From: Nonomuraea coxensis DSM 45129 | GTDB taxonomy: Bacteria; Actinomycetota; Actinomycetes; Streptosporangiales; Streptosporangiaceae | Length of the DNA stretch: 64,000 bases | Assembly: GCF_019397265.1 (NCBI RefSeq) | Contig: NZ_CP068985.1 | Span: 496,001 to 560,000, forward strand | Direction of reading: 5' to 3' | Shown here: piece by piece, positions 52,068 to 60,884 of the stretch | Layout: each line of letters begins with the position of its first letter | How positions within the stretch are numbered: position 1 is the stretch's first letter | Notes under the pieces: generated by a model | Database searches by the model: none | What the model saw: the letters and a program-made list of their open reading frames with translations, nothing else | Told to the model about the DNA's origin: nothing | Position numbers and translations under genes: made by a program

Positions 52068-52769
52068 TCAGCGGGTGGCTGAGAAGGTCAGGCGCTCCAC
52101 GGGGCCGGACAGGGCCGCCTTGGCGGCGACGGTCGCCTCGTCGGTGAGCACCTCCGTGGCCCCGGCCTCCAGGCCGTCGAGGATCCGCGTGGCCACGTCG
52201 GCGGGCGTCGCCTTCGGCGCGTCGATGGCGGAGATCATGTCGGTGTCGATGAACCCCGCGTGCACGCCGACGACGTGGGTGTTCTGGCGGGCCAGTTCGA
52301 GCCTGAGGGAGTTCGTGACGGACCATGCCGCGGCCTTGGACGCCCCGTAGGCGCCGCTGCCGGCCAGCCAGGACAGCACGGAGTGCATGTTCACCAGCGC
52401 GCCGCCGCCGTTCGCGGCCAGGACCGGCGCGAACGCCCGGGCGATCCGCAGCGGCCCGAAGACGTTGACGTCGAACGTCGTGGTGACGCGCTCGAAGTCG
52501 CCCGTCAGCAGCGGGGCGGGCAGCAGGACTCCCGCGTTGTTGAACACGATCTCGGCGTCGGCCGCGGCCTCCGCGAGGGCCGCGATCGACTCCGCCGAGC
52601 GGACCTCCAGCTCGGCGGTGACCACGCCCGGGCGGTCGTCGGCGTACGCCGAGCGCGCGGTCGAGTACACCTTCCGCGCCCCGCGCGCCAGCGCCTCGTC
52701 GACCAGTGCCGCGCCGAGTCCCCGTCGGCCGCCGGTCACCACGACCACCTTGCCCGCTACTGCTCCCAC
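52068..52769 (-). CDS. Short-chain dehydrogenase/reductase
   Basis: GTG at 52769 has GGGGAG upstream and gives 233 aa; the longer frame crosses the regulatory region. It has a cofactor loop TGGRRGLGAAL, NNAG (about 85), a catalytic Ser in MHSVLSW and YGASK. It probably uses NADP(H). It is divergent from an HxlR regulator, the usual redox-stress or xenobiotic pairing. Confidence 0.9.
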   Translation of the reverse strand: MGAVAGKVVVVTGGRRGLGAALVDEALARGARKVYSTARSAYADDRPGVVTAELEVRSAESIAALAEAAADAEIVFNNAGVLLPAPLLTGDFERVTTTFDVNVFGPLRIARAFAPVLAANGGGALVNMHSVLSWLAGSGAYGASKAAAWSVTNSLRLELARQNTHVVGVHAGFIDTDMISAIDAPKATPADVATRILDGLEAGATEVLTDEATVAAKAALSGPVERLTFSATR

Positions 52770-52786
52770 AACGCTCCCCGATCTGG

Positions 52787-52802
52787 CTAACGTTCTCGTT
52801 AG
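52787..52802. promoter_or_regulatory. Probable HxlR operator
   Basis: CTAACG-TTCT-CGTTAG is a perfect 6-bp inverted repeat in the 86-bp gap between the divergent SDR and HxlR genes. A second, TAAC-N6-GTTA, lies at 52828-52841. Confidence 0.6.
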
Positions 52803-52855
52803 TGAGATGTAAACACATCCCGCTGGGTAACACAAGCGTTAGTTACAATGGCGGC

Positions 52856-53410
52856 ATGGCGATGAGGTTCGAGGAACGGCTGGGCGACCGGGACGCGTGG
52901 TCGATCGGCGACGGATGCTCGGCGGCCAGGGTGCTCGACCTGCTCAGCACCAAGACGGTGTTCCTAGTGGTCCGCGAGTGCTTCTACGGCACGACCAGGT
53001 TCGACGACTTCGTGGCGCGGACCGGGACCTCGGCGCCCGCGGTGTCCCGGGCGCTCAAACAGCTGAAGGCCGCGGGCGTCGTCGCGTCCGCTCTCTACCG
53101 GGAGCCGGGCAGCCGGGCACGGGAGGAGTACCGGCTGACCGAGGCGGGCCAGGACCTGCTGCCGGTGTTCCTGTCGCTGATGCAATGGGGCGACACCTAC
53201 CTCCAGGAAGGCCGCCCGCCCCTGTCGTTCGTCGAGGCCGGCACCGGCCGTCCGGTACGGGTCCGCGTGACCGCCGACGCGGCGCCGGAGACGCCGTGCG
53301 ACGACATCGAGATCCGGCTGAACCCCGCGGTCGCCGCGCGGCTGGCCGCCTCGGGCGCCGGCACCGGGGAACGCCGCGATCCCGAGGAGCCCGCAGGCGG
53401 ACGGCCCTGA
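52856..53410 (+). CDS. HxlR-family transcriptional regulator
   Basis: The 184-aa protein has the HxlR winged helix (CSAARVLDLLSTKTVFLVVRE, TRFDDFVARTGTSAPAVSRALKQL, EYRLTEAGQDLLPVF) and a 60-residue C-terminal extension ending in a Gly/Arg/Pro tail. It should regulate the divergent SDR gene, sensing a reactive or aromatic compound through the conserved N-terminal Cys. Confidence 0.88.
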   Translation: MAMRFEERLGDRDAWSIGDGCSAARVLDLLSTKTVFLVVRECFYGTTRFDDFVARTGTSAPAVSRALKQLKAAGVVASALYREPGSRAREEYRLTEAGQDLLPVFLSLMQWGDTYLQEGRPPLSFVEAGTGRPVRVRVTADAAPETPCDDIEIRLNPAVAARLAASGAGTGERRDPEEPAGGRP

Positions 53411-53435
53411 AGAGGAGCGCGCGCCGGCCCCGGGC

Positions 53436-55277
53436 TCACGGCTTCAGCTTGAGCCTCTTCCTCGACGCGCCGGGGTACACGACGACCAGGTGTTCCTCCC
53501 CCGCCTCGCCGACCCGCACGTGGACACGGAGCCGGTAGCGGCCCTTTCCCGCGATCGCCAGGTTCGGCATCGGGGCGCCCGCGCCCACCTCGCCTTCGCC
53601 CATCTCCGGCACGGTGAGCCGGCCGGTGCGGCTGACGATCGGCACCTCGGTCACCTGGTCCCACCCGGCCGTACGCCGCGGCGGCGCGGTGCGCAGCGCC
53701 TTCACCGTCAGGCACAGGTCAGCGACGTCCTCGACGTGCCCGACGAGCGCCGCGCTGCCGGACACCCCGATGCCGGCGCTGTCGTCGTAGAGCTTGTCCA
53801 CCGCCTGTTCCGCCGCCTCCTCGGCGGCCGCGTCCTCGGGGTCGTGGACCAGATAGCCGTGATCGCCGTCGGCGAACAGGAAGTAGGTGGCCGTGGCCTG
53901 GACGACACCCTTCGTCCGGGGCCATGGATCGCGGCATCTCGCGTTCTCCTCGGCGAGGTGGGCGTCGTTCGCCGCCTTCGTCTCCGCGGTCGACCGCAGC
54001 AGTTCGGGACGGGTCGCGCCGACGGTCTCCGGGCAGACATAGACGAGGTCCCACGGGTCGGCGCCCCAGGTGGGCCGCGCGCTCCCGGCCCGCCGCAGAA
54101 TCGCCTCCTGCTCGTCGCGGTCCTTCGCCCGGCACAGCGCCCGCCCGTACGCGAGGACCGCCTGGTCCGACAGGTCGTCCGGGAACATGGGCGGGACCCC
54201 GCCGTCTCTGCTCCGCGCCCGGCACAGGAACGCGGCGTCGCGTTCGGCAGGTCTCAGGTCGCCGAAGCTGGGCCGGTGGTAGCAGCCCGCCAGCCGGTCG
54301 GAGTAGGTGAGGTGCGCGGACTGCTCCGGGGAGATCATGGCGATGATCGGCAGCACGACCACGGCCGCCACCGCGACGCGGACCGCACGCCGCCGCGCCG
54401 GCGGAAGGTCCGCCAGGCGGTCGCCGGTGGGCAGCTCACGGGCGGTCGCCGCCATCCACACGGCGCCGACGAGCCCTGCCGTGTCCACCACGACGGACAT
54501 CGCCGGACTGCCGCCGGCGATCTCCTCGAAGAGCAGGTTGAGCGGGATCACCAGCGCGTAGACGCCCAGTGACGACCATCCGGCGATCAGCGTGCCGCGG
54601 CTCCACCGGCCGTCGCGCCACTGCCCGACGACCGTGAGGACGACCGACGCCGCCCCGCCCAGCATCAGGCCCAGCGCCACGATGCCGCCCGAGCGGAGCT
54701 CGAGGAGGTCGAGCTCGTCGAGCAGCTGGTCGGCCGCCCCGGCCAGTTCGACCGCGAACGCCGCTCCGGCCGCCGTACGCAGCATCCAGGACCGCCAGCG
54801 GATGACGAGCAGGTAGAGCACGTCGATCGCGGCCGACAGCGCGAACTGGAAGGCCGCGTCGACCTCGTCGGGGAGCAGCGCCATCGGCAGCCACAGCACG
54901 AGGCTGTACGCCACCGCCAGATACAGCAGCAGGCGCAGCGCCCTCGCCCGGCGGTCCAGCGGTCCCGGCATGGGGGCGCGCAGGATCAGCCACAGGAGCG
55001 CGGCCTTCACCAGGGCGGCCACGAGCAGCACCGTCACCGTCAGGGTGTCGAACCCGTCAGGTGCGGAGAACCCCATGTAGGCCGGCGGCGACCATACGAC
55101 GGCCATCCAGAGCCAGGCGTCGCCGAGCACCAGGCCCGCGACCGCCGCCGCAAGAACCAGAGCTACTGCAACGGTCCTGATAATTCGCCATAAACCATCG
55201 GGGAGCACGGGACGCGATCTTAGTGCGGCACCGTTTCCGTTGTTGTGCTGTCTCTCGCCGGGTGCCGCGGTTCTCAT
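53436..55277 (-). CDS. Large polytopic membrane protein with C-terminal soluble domain
   Basis: About 613 aa from the ATG at 55277. The first 330 residues contain about eight to nine hydrophobic helices. The C-terminal part is hydrophilic with several cysteines (GCYHRPSFGDL, LVYVCPETVGATRPELL, ENARCRDPWPRTKG) and two homologous stretches around FLCRARSRDG and ALCRAKDRDEQE. It has no recognised family. It is divergent from the STAND NTPase pair, 39 bp away, so the two may share regulation. Confidence 0.7.
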   Translation of the reverse strand: MRTAAPGERQHNNGNGAALRSRPVLPDGLWRIIRTVAVALVLAAAVAGLVLGDAWLWMAVVWSPPAYMGFSAPDGFDTLTVTVLLVAALVKAALLWLILRAPMPGPLDRRARALRLLLYLAVAYSLVLWLPMALLPDEVDAAFQFALSAAIDVLYLLVIRWRSWMLRTAAGAAFAVELAGAADQLLDELDLLELRSGGIVALGLMLGGAASVVLTVVGQWRDGRWSRGTLIAGWSSLGVYALVIPLNLLFEEIAGGSPAMSVVVDTAGLVGAVWMAATARELPTGDRLADLPPARRRAVRVAVAAVVVLPIIAMISPEQSAHLTYSDRLAGCYHRPSFGDLRPAERDAAFLCRARSRDGGVPPMFPDDLSDQAVLAYGRALCRAKDRDEQEAILRRAGSARPTWGADPWDLVYVCPETVGATRPELLRSTAETKAANDAHLAEENARCRDPWPRTKGVVQATATYFLFADGDHGYLVHDPEDAAAEEAAEQAVDKLYDDSAGIGVSGSAALVGHVEDVADLCLTVKALRTAPPRRTAGWDQVTEVPIVSRTGRLTVPEMGEGEVGAGAPMPNLAIAGKGRYRLRVHVRVGEAGEEHLVVVYPGASRKRLKLKP

Positions 55278-55316
55278 TACCCTGAGGACTGTTCTTCCGG
55301 TACGAGAGGGGCTCAT

Positions 55317-55733
55317 GTGGATCCGATCGTCCTGGCCGCCGGCACCGCGCTGGTGACGGCCATGGCCACCGATGCCTGGCAGTCGGCTCGTGACGGCGCG
55401 GTCGCCTTGTGGCGCAAGGTGCGGCCCGAGCAGGCCGAGGTCGTCGAGGCGGAGCTGGTCGAGGTGCGCGAGCAGGTGCTGCGGGCCCGCGGGGAGGGCG
55501 ACGCCGACACCGAGCAGGCGCTGGCCGGGTCCTGGCAGGTCCGGTTGCAGCAGCTGCTGCGCGCTGATCCGTCGCTGGCCGGCGAGGTGCGGCGGGTGCT
55601 GGACGAGGTGCTCACCCCGGCGCTGGAGCCGGCCGATCAGGAGCGGGTCGGCTCGCTGGTGATGAAGGCGACCGCGAGCGGGCACGGCCGCGTCTACCAG
55701 GCCGGCCGCGACCAGACCATCCACGAGAAGTGA
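55317..55733 (+). CDS. Small partner protein of the STAND NTPase, ends in an RDQ motif
   Basis: GTG at 55317 has GAGAGGGG upstream; length 138 aa. The N-terminal helix-rich segment (AAGTALVTAMATDAWQSARDG, VALWRKVRPEQAEVVEAELVE) is common in small actinomycete proteins next to NTPase or TPR genes. Its last 21 residues contain ATASGHGRVYQAGRDQTI, which recurs at the N-terminus of the next protein. The stop overlaps that gene by four bases. A role as adaptor or sensor is inferred. Confidence 0.75.
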   Translation: MDPIVLAAGTALVTAMATDAWQSARDGAVALWRKVRPEQAEVVEAELVEVREQVLRARGEGDADTEQALAGSWQVRLQQLLRADPSLAGEVRRVLDEVLTPALEPADQERVGSLVMKATASGHGRVYQAGRDQTIHEK

Positions 55734-58700
55734 CCGCGCCCCCGGCGCGGCGGCCGGACGAGCCCGGACAGCCGCAGCCAGAGCCGCAGGTTCTGCTGGA
55801 GGCCACCGCTTCCGGACATGCCCGCGTGATCCAGGCCGCTCGTGACCAGTTCATCAGCGTGCATCTGCACGGACAGCAGGAACCGGTACGGTGGCCGCAC
55901 CAGGTCGGGGCCGTGCCGCAGCCCGCCGAGGGGTTCCATGCCCGGGGCGCGAACGCCCCCTTGATCTCCTTCGGCTCGGCCGACGGGGAGCCCCCGGACG
56001 CGGCGCTCGTGCTGACCGGGCTGGGCGGGGTCGGCAAGACCCAGTGGGCCGCGCACCTGGCCCGTTCCGCACAGGCCGGCGGCGCGGTCGACCTGCTGGT
56101 GTGGATACCGGCGACCACCCGCCAGGCCGTCGTCGCCGCGTACGCGGAGGCCGCCGCCGATGTCTGCCCCGGCGAAGTGGCCGACGCCGACCAGGCGGCG
56201 GCCCGGTTCGTGGCCTGGCTGGGGCGCACCGAACGCCGCTGGATGGTGGTGCTGGACGATGTGAGCGCGCCCGCGGACATGCGTGACCTGTGGCCCCCCG
56301 CGCGGGCCGGGAGCGCGACCCTGGTCACCACCCGCCGCCAGGACGCGGCGCTCGCCAGCCAGGGCCGCAGGCTGGTGGAGCTCGGGCCGTTCAGCGAACG
56401 GCAGGCCGCGTCGTATCTGGCCCACCGGCTCGGGGAGGACCCCCGGATGCTCGACGGGGCCGCCGAACTCGCCGAGGCTCTCGGTCGGCTGCCGTTGGCC
56501 CTCGCGCAGGCGTGCGCGTACATGCTGGACCAGGACATGGGCTGCCGCGCCTACCGGGCCCGGCTCGCCGACCGGACCCGCCGCCTGGACGGCCTGCTGC
56601 CGGAGAGCGGGGCCCTGCCCGACCAGCAGCGGGTGACCGTGGCGGCGGCCTGGTCCCTCTCGGTCGAGCTGGCCGACCGGCTCAACCCCGTCGGCCTGGC
56701 GCGCCCCGCGCTGGAGCTGGCCAGCGTGCTCAGCCCGGACGGCATCCCGCCCGAACTGTTCGCCAGCGCCGCCGCGCGGGACCACCTCGCCGGTCGGGGC
56801 TCCGCGACGGAGGTGGACGCCGCCGACGCGCTGGGGGCGGTGCGCTCGCTGCACCGGCTCAGCCTCGTCAGCCACGCGCCGGGCCGGCCTGTCCAGGTCC
56901 ACGGGCTGGTGCAGCGCAGCACGCGCGAGCAGCTTCCCCCGGAACGGCTGGCCCGGACCGTCCGGGCGGCGGCCGACGCCCTGCTCCAGGCGTGGCCGGA
57001 GACGGAGCCCGACTTCGCCACCGGCCAGCGGTTCCGCGCCAACGCCGAGGCGCTGCGCTCCCATGACGAGCACCTGCTGTGGTCCGAACACGATGTGCAC
57101 GAGGTCCTGCTCAGGACCGGCCAGAGTCTCGCCCGCGCGGGGCTCTACCAGGCGACGATGGACCACTACCGGCAGCTCGCGGCGACCTCCGCGCGGAAGT
57201 ACGGCGCCGACCACCCCCGTACTCTCGCCTGCCGCACCAACTCCATCGGTTTCCTGAAGTTCACCGCGCCCCCGGCGGAGGCGGTGGCGGCGTACTCGGA
57301 GCTGGCCGCGGACTGTGCCCGCCTGTTCGGGCCGGACGACCTCGCCACCTTCGCCGCCCGCGGCAACCTCGCCGACGTCCGGGCCGGTGGGGGCGACCTG
57401 GCCGGTGCGCTAGCCGACTACGAGGACCTGCTCGTCGGCCACCTGCGCGTGCGGGGCGCGTACGACCGCCGCACCCTCGAGGTCCGCTCCCGGATCGCCG
57501 CCCTGCACGACGACATGAGAGACGAGCCGCGCGCCGCCGCCCTGTACGAGGAGCTGCTCGGCGACTGCCTGACGCACCTCGGGCCGCTCGACGACATGAC
57601 CCTGAACATCCGCGGCAAGCTCGCGCGCCTGCGAGGCCAGGCGGGCGACCCCGTCGGGGCCCGCGACCGGTTCGCGGAGCTGCTGGACGAGCACCTGGCG
57701 GCGTTCGGTCATGACGACTACCGCACTCTGCTGGTGCGGCACGAACTGGCCGACTGGCGCGCGGCCGCCGGAGATCCGGCCGGGGCCGCCGCGGACCTGG
57801 AGGCCATGATCGACGACGCGGTACGGGTCCTGGGGGCCCACCACATCGACGTCTCCCGGGCCCGCTACACCCTGGGACTCCTGCGGAACGAGGCGGGAGA
57901 CGCCACCGCGGCACCGGCCGGCCTGAGCGAGTCGGCCCACCTGCTGGAGCAGCTGTTCGGGCCCGAGCACCCGCTCGTCGCCGGCAACCGTACCGTGCAC
58001 CTGATGTGGCAGCACGCGCTGGTGGAGAGCGATCCGGTCACCGCCGCCGAGGTCCTGGCGGAGAACGTCGCCTCCATGCGCGCGCTCCTGGGCCCCGACC
58101 ACCCCCAGGTGCTGGAGTCCCGCCGTTACCTTCTCAAGATCGAGGGAGTGATCGGTGACCCGGGCCGGACAGCCGAGGAGGTCGCCGTGCTGCTCGCCGA
58201 CTGCCGGCGGGCCCTGGGCCCTGAGCACCTCCTCACCCTGGCGGTGCGCGCGGACCTGGCCGACTGGCGTGGCGAGGCGGGTGACTACGCCGGCGCGGTC
58301 GCCGACCTCCGCGACCTGCAGGAGGACATGACCCGGGTGCTGGGGCCGCACCATCCGGAGACCTTGGACGCCCGCAGGTTGCTCGCCGAGAAACTGGACG
58401 CGACGGGCGACACGGCCGGGGCCCTCGCGGTGTACGAGGACCTGATCTCCATCCACGGCCAGGTGCTGGGCCCGGACCACCCGGACACCCTCTGGCTGCG
58501 CAGCGCCTCGGCCGACTGCCGCTCCAGCGAGGCGGAGGCCGGCACGATGATCCCGGTCTACCAGGAGCTGATCGCGGACTGCGAGCGGGTGCTGGGCCCG
58601 GACCATCCGCGTACGCTCGGCATGCGCGGCCGCCTGCTCGACTGCCGGGGGGAGGCCGGTGAGCCGGCCGCGGCGGCCGAGGAGTGCCGCGAGCTGCTGC

Positions 58701-59131
58701 TCGGCTACCAGCGGATCATGCCGCCCGACCACATCGAGACCCTGCCCGTCCGCGCCACCTACGCCCAGTTGCTCGCGGACAGCGAGGACTTCGCCGGGTC
58801 GGTCACCGTGTACGAGGACCTGCTGCCGGTGGCCCTGCGGATCTGGGGGCCCGACCACTTCGGCTCGCTCATGGTCCGCGGCTGCCTGGCCGAGGTGCGG
58901 GCCCGGCGCGACCGCGCCCCGGCCGACGGCCTCGCCGCCTTCGCCGCGCTCTTCGACGACTGCCTGCGCGTCCTGGGCCCCGCCCACCACATCACCGAGG
59001 CCACCCGAGCCTTCCTGGACGCCCTGCGCCAGGGCGGTCCGGCCCTCCCGTCCACCACGTACAGCAAGCTCGTGGACCAGTACGCGAAGGCCGAGCGCTC
59101 GGGCCGCGCCCTGCCGCCTGCCGCCGGCTGA
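55730..59131 (+). CDS. STAND (NB-ARC-like) NTPase with C-terminal TPR array
   Basis: Of 1133 aa, residues 25-42 repeat the partner's motif (ATASGHARVIQAARDQFI). The NTPase has Walker A GLGGVGKT (97-104), Walker B VVLDDV (173-178), a TTRR sensor region and the GRLPLALAQA helix of NB-ARC proteins. From about residue 470 come roughly fourteen degenerate 40-45-aa TPR units with LGPDHPxTL signatures. The layout is that of NLR-like signalling NTPases, in which the repeats sense a trigger. No effector domain is fused, so the output may lie in the small partner or the divergent membrane protein. Confidence 0.88.
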   Translation: MTAPPARRPDEPGQPQPEPQVLLEATASGHARVIQAARDQFISVHLHGQQEPVRWPHQVGAVPQPAEGFHARGANAPLISFGSADGEPPDAALVLTGLGGVGKTQWAAHLARSAQAGGAVDLLVWIPATTRQAVVAAYAEAAADVCPGEVADADQAAARFVAWLGRTERRWMVVLDDVSAPADMRDLWPPARAGSATLVTTRRQDAALASQGRRLVELGPFSERQAASYLAHRLGEDPRMLDGAAELAEALGRLPLALAQACAYMLDQDMGCRAYRARLADRTRRLDGLLPESGALPDQQRVTVAAAWSLSVELADRLNPVGLARPALELASVLSPDGIPPELFASAAARDHLAGRGSATEVDAADALGAVRSLHRLSLVSHAPGRPVQVHGLVQRSTREQLPPERLARTVRAAADALLQAWPETEPDFATGQRFRANAEALRSHDEHLLWSEHDVHEVLLRTGQSLARAGLYQATMDHYRQLAATSARKYGADHPRTLACRTNSIGFLKFTAPPAEAVAAYSELAADCARLFGPDDLATFAARGNLADVRAGGGDLAGALADYEDLLVGHLRVRGAYDRRTLEVRSRIAALHDDMRDEPRAAALYEELLGDCLTHLGPLDDMTLNIRGKLARLRGQAGDPVGARDRFAELLDEHLAAFGHDDYRTLLVRHELADWRAAAGDPAGAAADLEAMIDDAVRVLGAHHIDVSRARYTLGLLRNEAGDATAAPAGLSESAHLLEQLFGPEHPLVAGNRTVHLMWQHALVESDPVTAAEVLAENVASMRALLGPDHPQVLESRRYLLKIEGVIGDPGRTAEEVAVLLADCRRALGPEHLLTLAVRADLADWRGEAGDYAGAVADLRDLQEDMTRVLGPHHPETLDARRLLAEKLDATGDTAGALAVYEDLISIHGQVLGPDHPDTLWLRSASADCRSSEAEAGTMIPVYQELIADCERVLGPDHPRTLGMRGRLLDCRGEAGEPAAAAEECRELLLGYQRIMPPDHIETLPVRATYAQLLADSEDFAGSVTVYEDLLPVALRIWGPDHFGSLMVRGCLAEVRARRDRAPADGLAAFAALFDDCLRVLGPAHHITEATRAFLDALRQGGPALPSTTYSKLVDQYAKAERSGRALPPAAG

Positions 59132-59151
59132 TCCCGTACGCCCCCATGGGG

Positions 59152-59541
59152 TCAGCTCTCCGGTGGGGACGCGGTCACCGCCGCGCCCCAGTCCCACAGG
59201 GCTTGCAGCACAGGGCCGAGGCGGCGCCCGTGAGAGGTGAGCGTGTAGTGGACCCGGGGCGGCCAGCCAGGCTGACGGCGGCGATCGAGCACACCGGCTT
59301 CCGTCAGGTGCGCCGGCCGATCGGACAGGACCTTGTCCGACAGCGCGGGCAGGGCATGGCGGAGTTCGGTGAACGTGCGAGCGCCTTGCAGGAGTTCGCG
59401 GATCACCAGGGTGGTCCAGCGGCCGTGCAGGGCCGAGAGGGTGATCTCCACCGGGCAGGAGGGGGCGGGTTCGGTGACCTTGGCGAGAGGGTCGTCGGGC
59501 AAGCCGGGCCTGGCCCGGTGGCCAACCGTTTGGTGAGTCAC
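59152..59541 (-). CDS. HxlR-family transcriptional regulator
   Basis: GTG at 59541 has GGGAGGCG upstream; length 129 aa. SCPVEITLSALHGRWTTLVIRELLQGARTF, split over residues about 29-58, and DKVLSDRPAHLTEAGVLDRR form the HxlR winged helix with the N-terminal Cys. It is divergent from the SnoaL-like gene, 63 bp away, which is the likely target. Confidence 0.9.
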   Translation of the reverse strand: MTHQTVGHRARPGLPDDPLAKVTEPAPSCPVEITLSALHGRWTTLVIRELLQGARTFTELRHALPALSDKVLSDRPAHLTEAGVLDRRRQPGWPPRVHYTLTSHGRRLGPVLQALWDWGAAVTASPPES

Positions 59542-59604
59542 GAAGGCGCCTCCCGGCGTTGCCGCGTCTGACTGAATTTCTACCTGCTGAAAGGACGTGC
59601 ATCG

Positions 59605-60006
59605 ATGACGCGGCAACTGGCTGAACGTCCCGAGGACGTGCCCACGGTGTTCGCCGAGCGGTTCAACAGTGGTGACGCGGAGGCGATGGCGGAGGTCTAC
59701 GAGAGCGGGGCGGTGTTCGTCGCGGAGCCGGGCACACCGCTGACCGGGCAGGAGGCCCGTGCCGCCAACGAGCGCTTCATGAACCTCGGACTGCCGATCA
59801 CCGTTCGACCCCGACACGTCTACACGGCCGGCGACATCGCCCTGCTGATCGTCGACTGGGTCATCGACGGCACGGATCCTGACGGCCGCCCCGTCCACAT
59901 CGAGGGCACCGCCACCGATGTCGCCCTGCGCGGGCAGGACGGGCGTTGGCGCTACGCCATCGACAACCCGTTCGGCGTGAAGGGGGGAGTCGCCGAAGGA
60001 CCTTGA
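59605..60006 (+). CDS. SnoaL-like (NTF2 fold) protein
   Basis: The 133-aa protein has the cone-shaped NTF2-like pattern of YybH/DUF4440 members: FAERFNSGDAEAMAEVYESGAVFV, PRHVYTAGDIALLIVDWVIDG and RWRYAIDNPFG. It could be a small-molecule isomerase or binding protein. GAAAGGA precedes the ATG. Confidence 0.82.
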   Translation: MTRQLAERPEDVPTVFAERFNSGDAEAMAEVYESGAVFVAEPGTPLTGQEARAANERFMNLGLPITVRPRHVYTAGDIALLIVDWVIDGTDPDGRPVHIEGTATDVALRGQDGRWRYAIDNPFGVKGGVAEGP

Positions 60007-60052
60007 CCAGTAGGGGTGCCCCCGTGCCCGCGGTCCTCCGCCCCCGCGCCGG

Positions 60053-60247
60053 TCACGTCGTACGCTGCTGCGCGGCCTTGCGGCGCTGCTCCTCGACGGC
60101 CGAGCCCGACTGGCGGCGGGCCATGCGGCGCAGCACCAGGGGAGCCGGCAGGAACCCGGCGACCGCCCAGAGCCCCAGCATGAGTGCGGTCTCCAGGTGC
60201 CGCCACGACTCGCCGATCTCGGCGACGGCCATCGCGTCGGGCAGCAT
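60053..60247 (-). pseudogene. C-terminal remnant of a membrane permease
   Basis: The 64-codon frame reads SWRHLETALMLGLWAVAGFL, then APLVLRRMARRQSG and a basic end. This is the pattern I associate with the last helix of ABC-2 or similar permeases. No upstream partner remains. The flanks 60248-60375 hold nothing else recognised. Confidence 0.4.
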
Positions 60248-60375
60248 CGCCGAGCGGAGGCCGAGCGCCAGCCGGCGTGGACATGCACCTACGTGAGCCC
60301 CACCCCCGGCGACGGGTATGCCGGGGGCGGGTGTGAGGGGACGTGGCTGCTGAGGTTCTGGCCGATTCCCGGCGG

Positions 60376-60789
60376 CTACTCGGCGTAGGGCTGGTCCTCT
60401 CCCCGGGCGCTGTAGCCGAGGTTCCAGACGTAGCCGTCCGGGTCCGCGAACGAACCGCCGTACCCGCCCCAGGACAGGGGACCTGCGGGCTTGAGTATCG
60501 TGGCGCCGGCCTTCCCGGCCTCCGCCATGATCTCGTCGACCCGGGCCTCGCTGCGGACGACGTACGTCAGCACCAGTCCGCTGAAGCCGCTGCCCTCGGG
60601 GCTGACGCCCACCTGGTCGGCCAGGCCCTCGCGGCCGTAGAAGCCGACAGGCGAGGCTCCGTCCGACGCGAAGAACACCGAGATGCCGTAGTCGTCCTTG
60701 ATCTTCCAGCCGAGCCCCTCCGTGTAGAACCGCTTGGACGCCTCCATGTCCCGGACGCCGAGGAGGATCGAGCTCACGTGTGCCTTCAA
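60376..60789 (-). CDS. VOC-family (glyoxalase/dioxygenase-like) protein
   Basis: The TTG at 60789 has AAGGAGAC upstream; length 137 aa. Two beta-alpha-beta-beta-beta modules are visible: VSSILLGVRDMEASKRFYTEGLGW, and the second ending in FADPDGYVWNLGY with the metal-ligand region. It may be a bleomycin-resistance-like binder or a small metalloenzyme. It is divergent from the ECF sigma gene, 95 bp away. Confidence 0.88.
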   Translation of the reverse strand: MKAHVSSILLGVRDMEASKRFYTEGLGWKIKDDYGISVFFASDGASPVGFYGREGLADQVGVSPEGSGFSGLVLTYVVRSEARVDEIMAEAGKAGATILKPAGPLSWGGYGGSFADPDGYVWNLGYSARGEDQPYAE

Positions 60790-60884
60790 CGTCTTGTCTC
60801 CTTGTGGTGCTTGAGGTGAGGTGTCACATCGGCGTCGGTACGCCGGTCAACTGTTATGACCGGCTAGACGAAGGAATGTGACAG

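Noticed and set aside
57410..59602. 730-codon minus-strand frame opposite the TPR region
   Set aside because: It arises from the repetitive codon pattern of the TPR array on the other strand.
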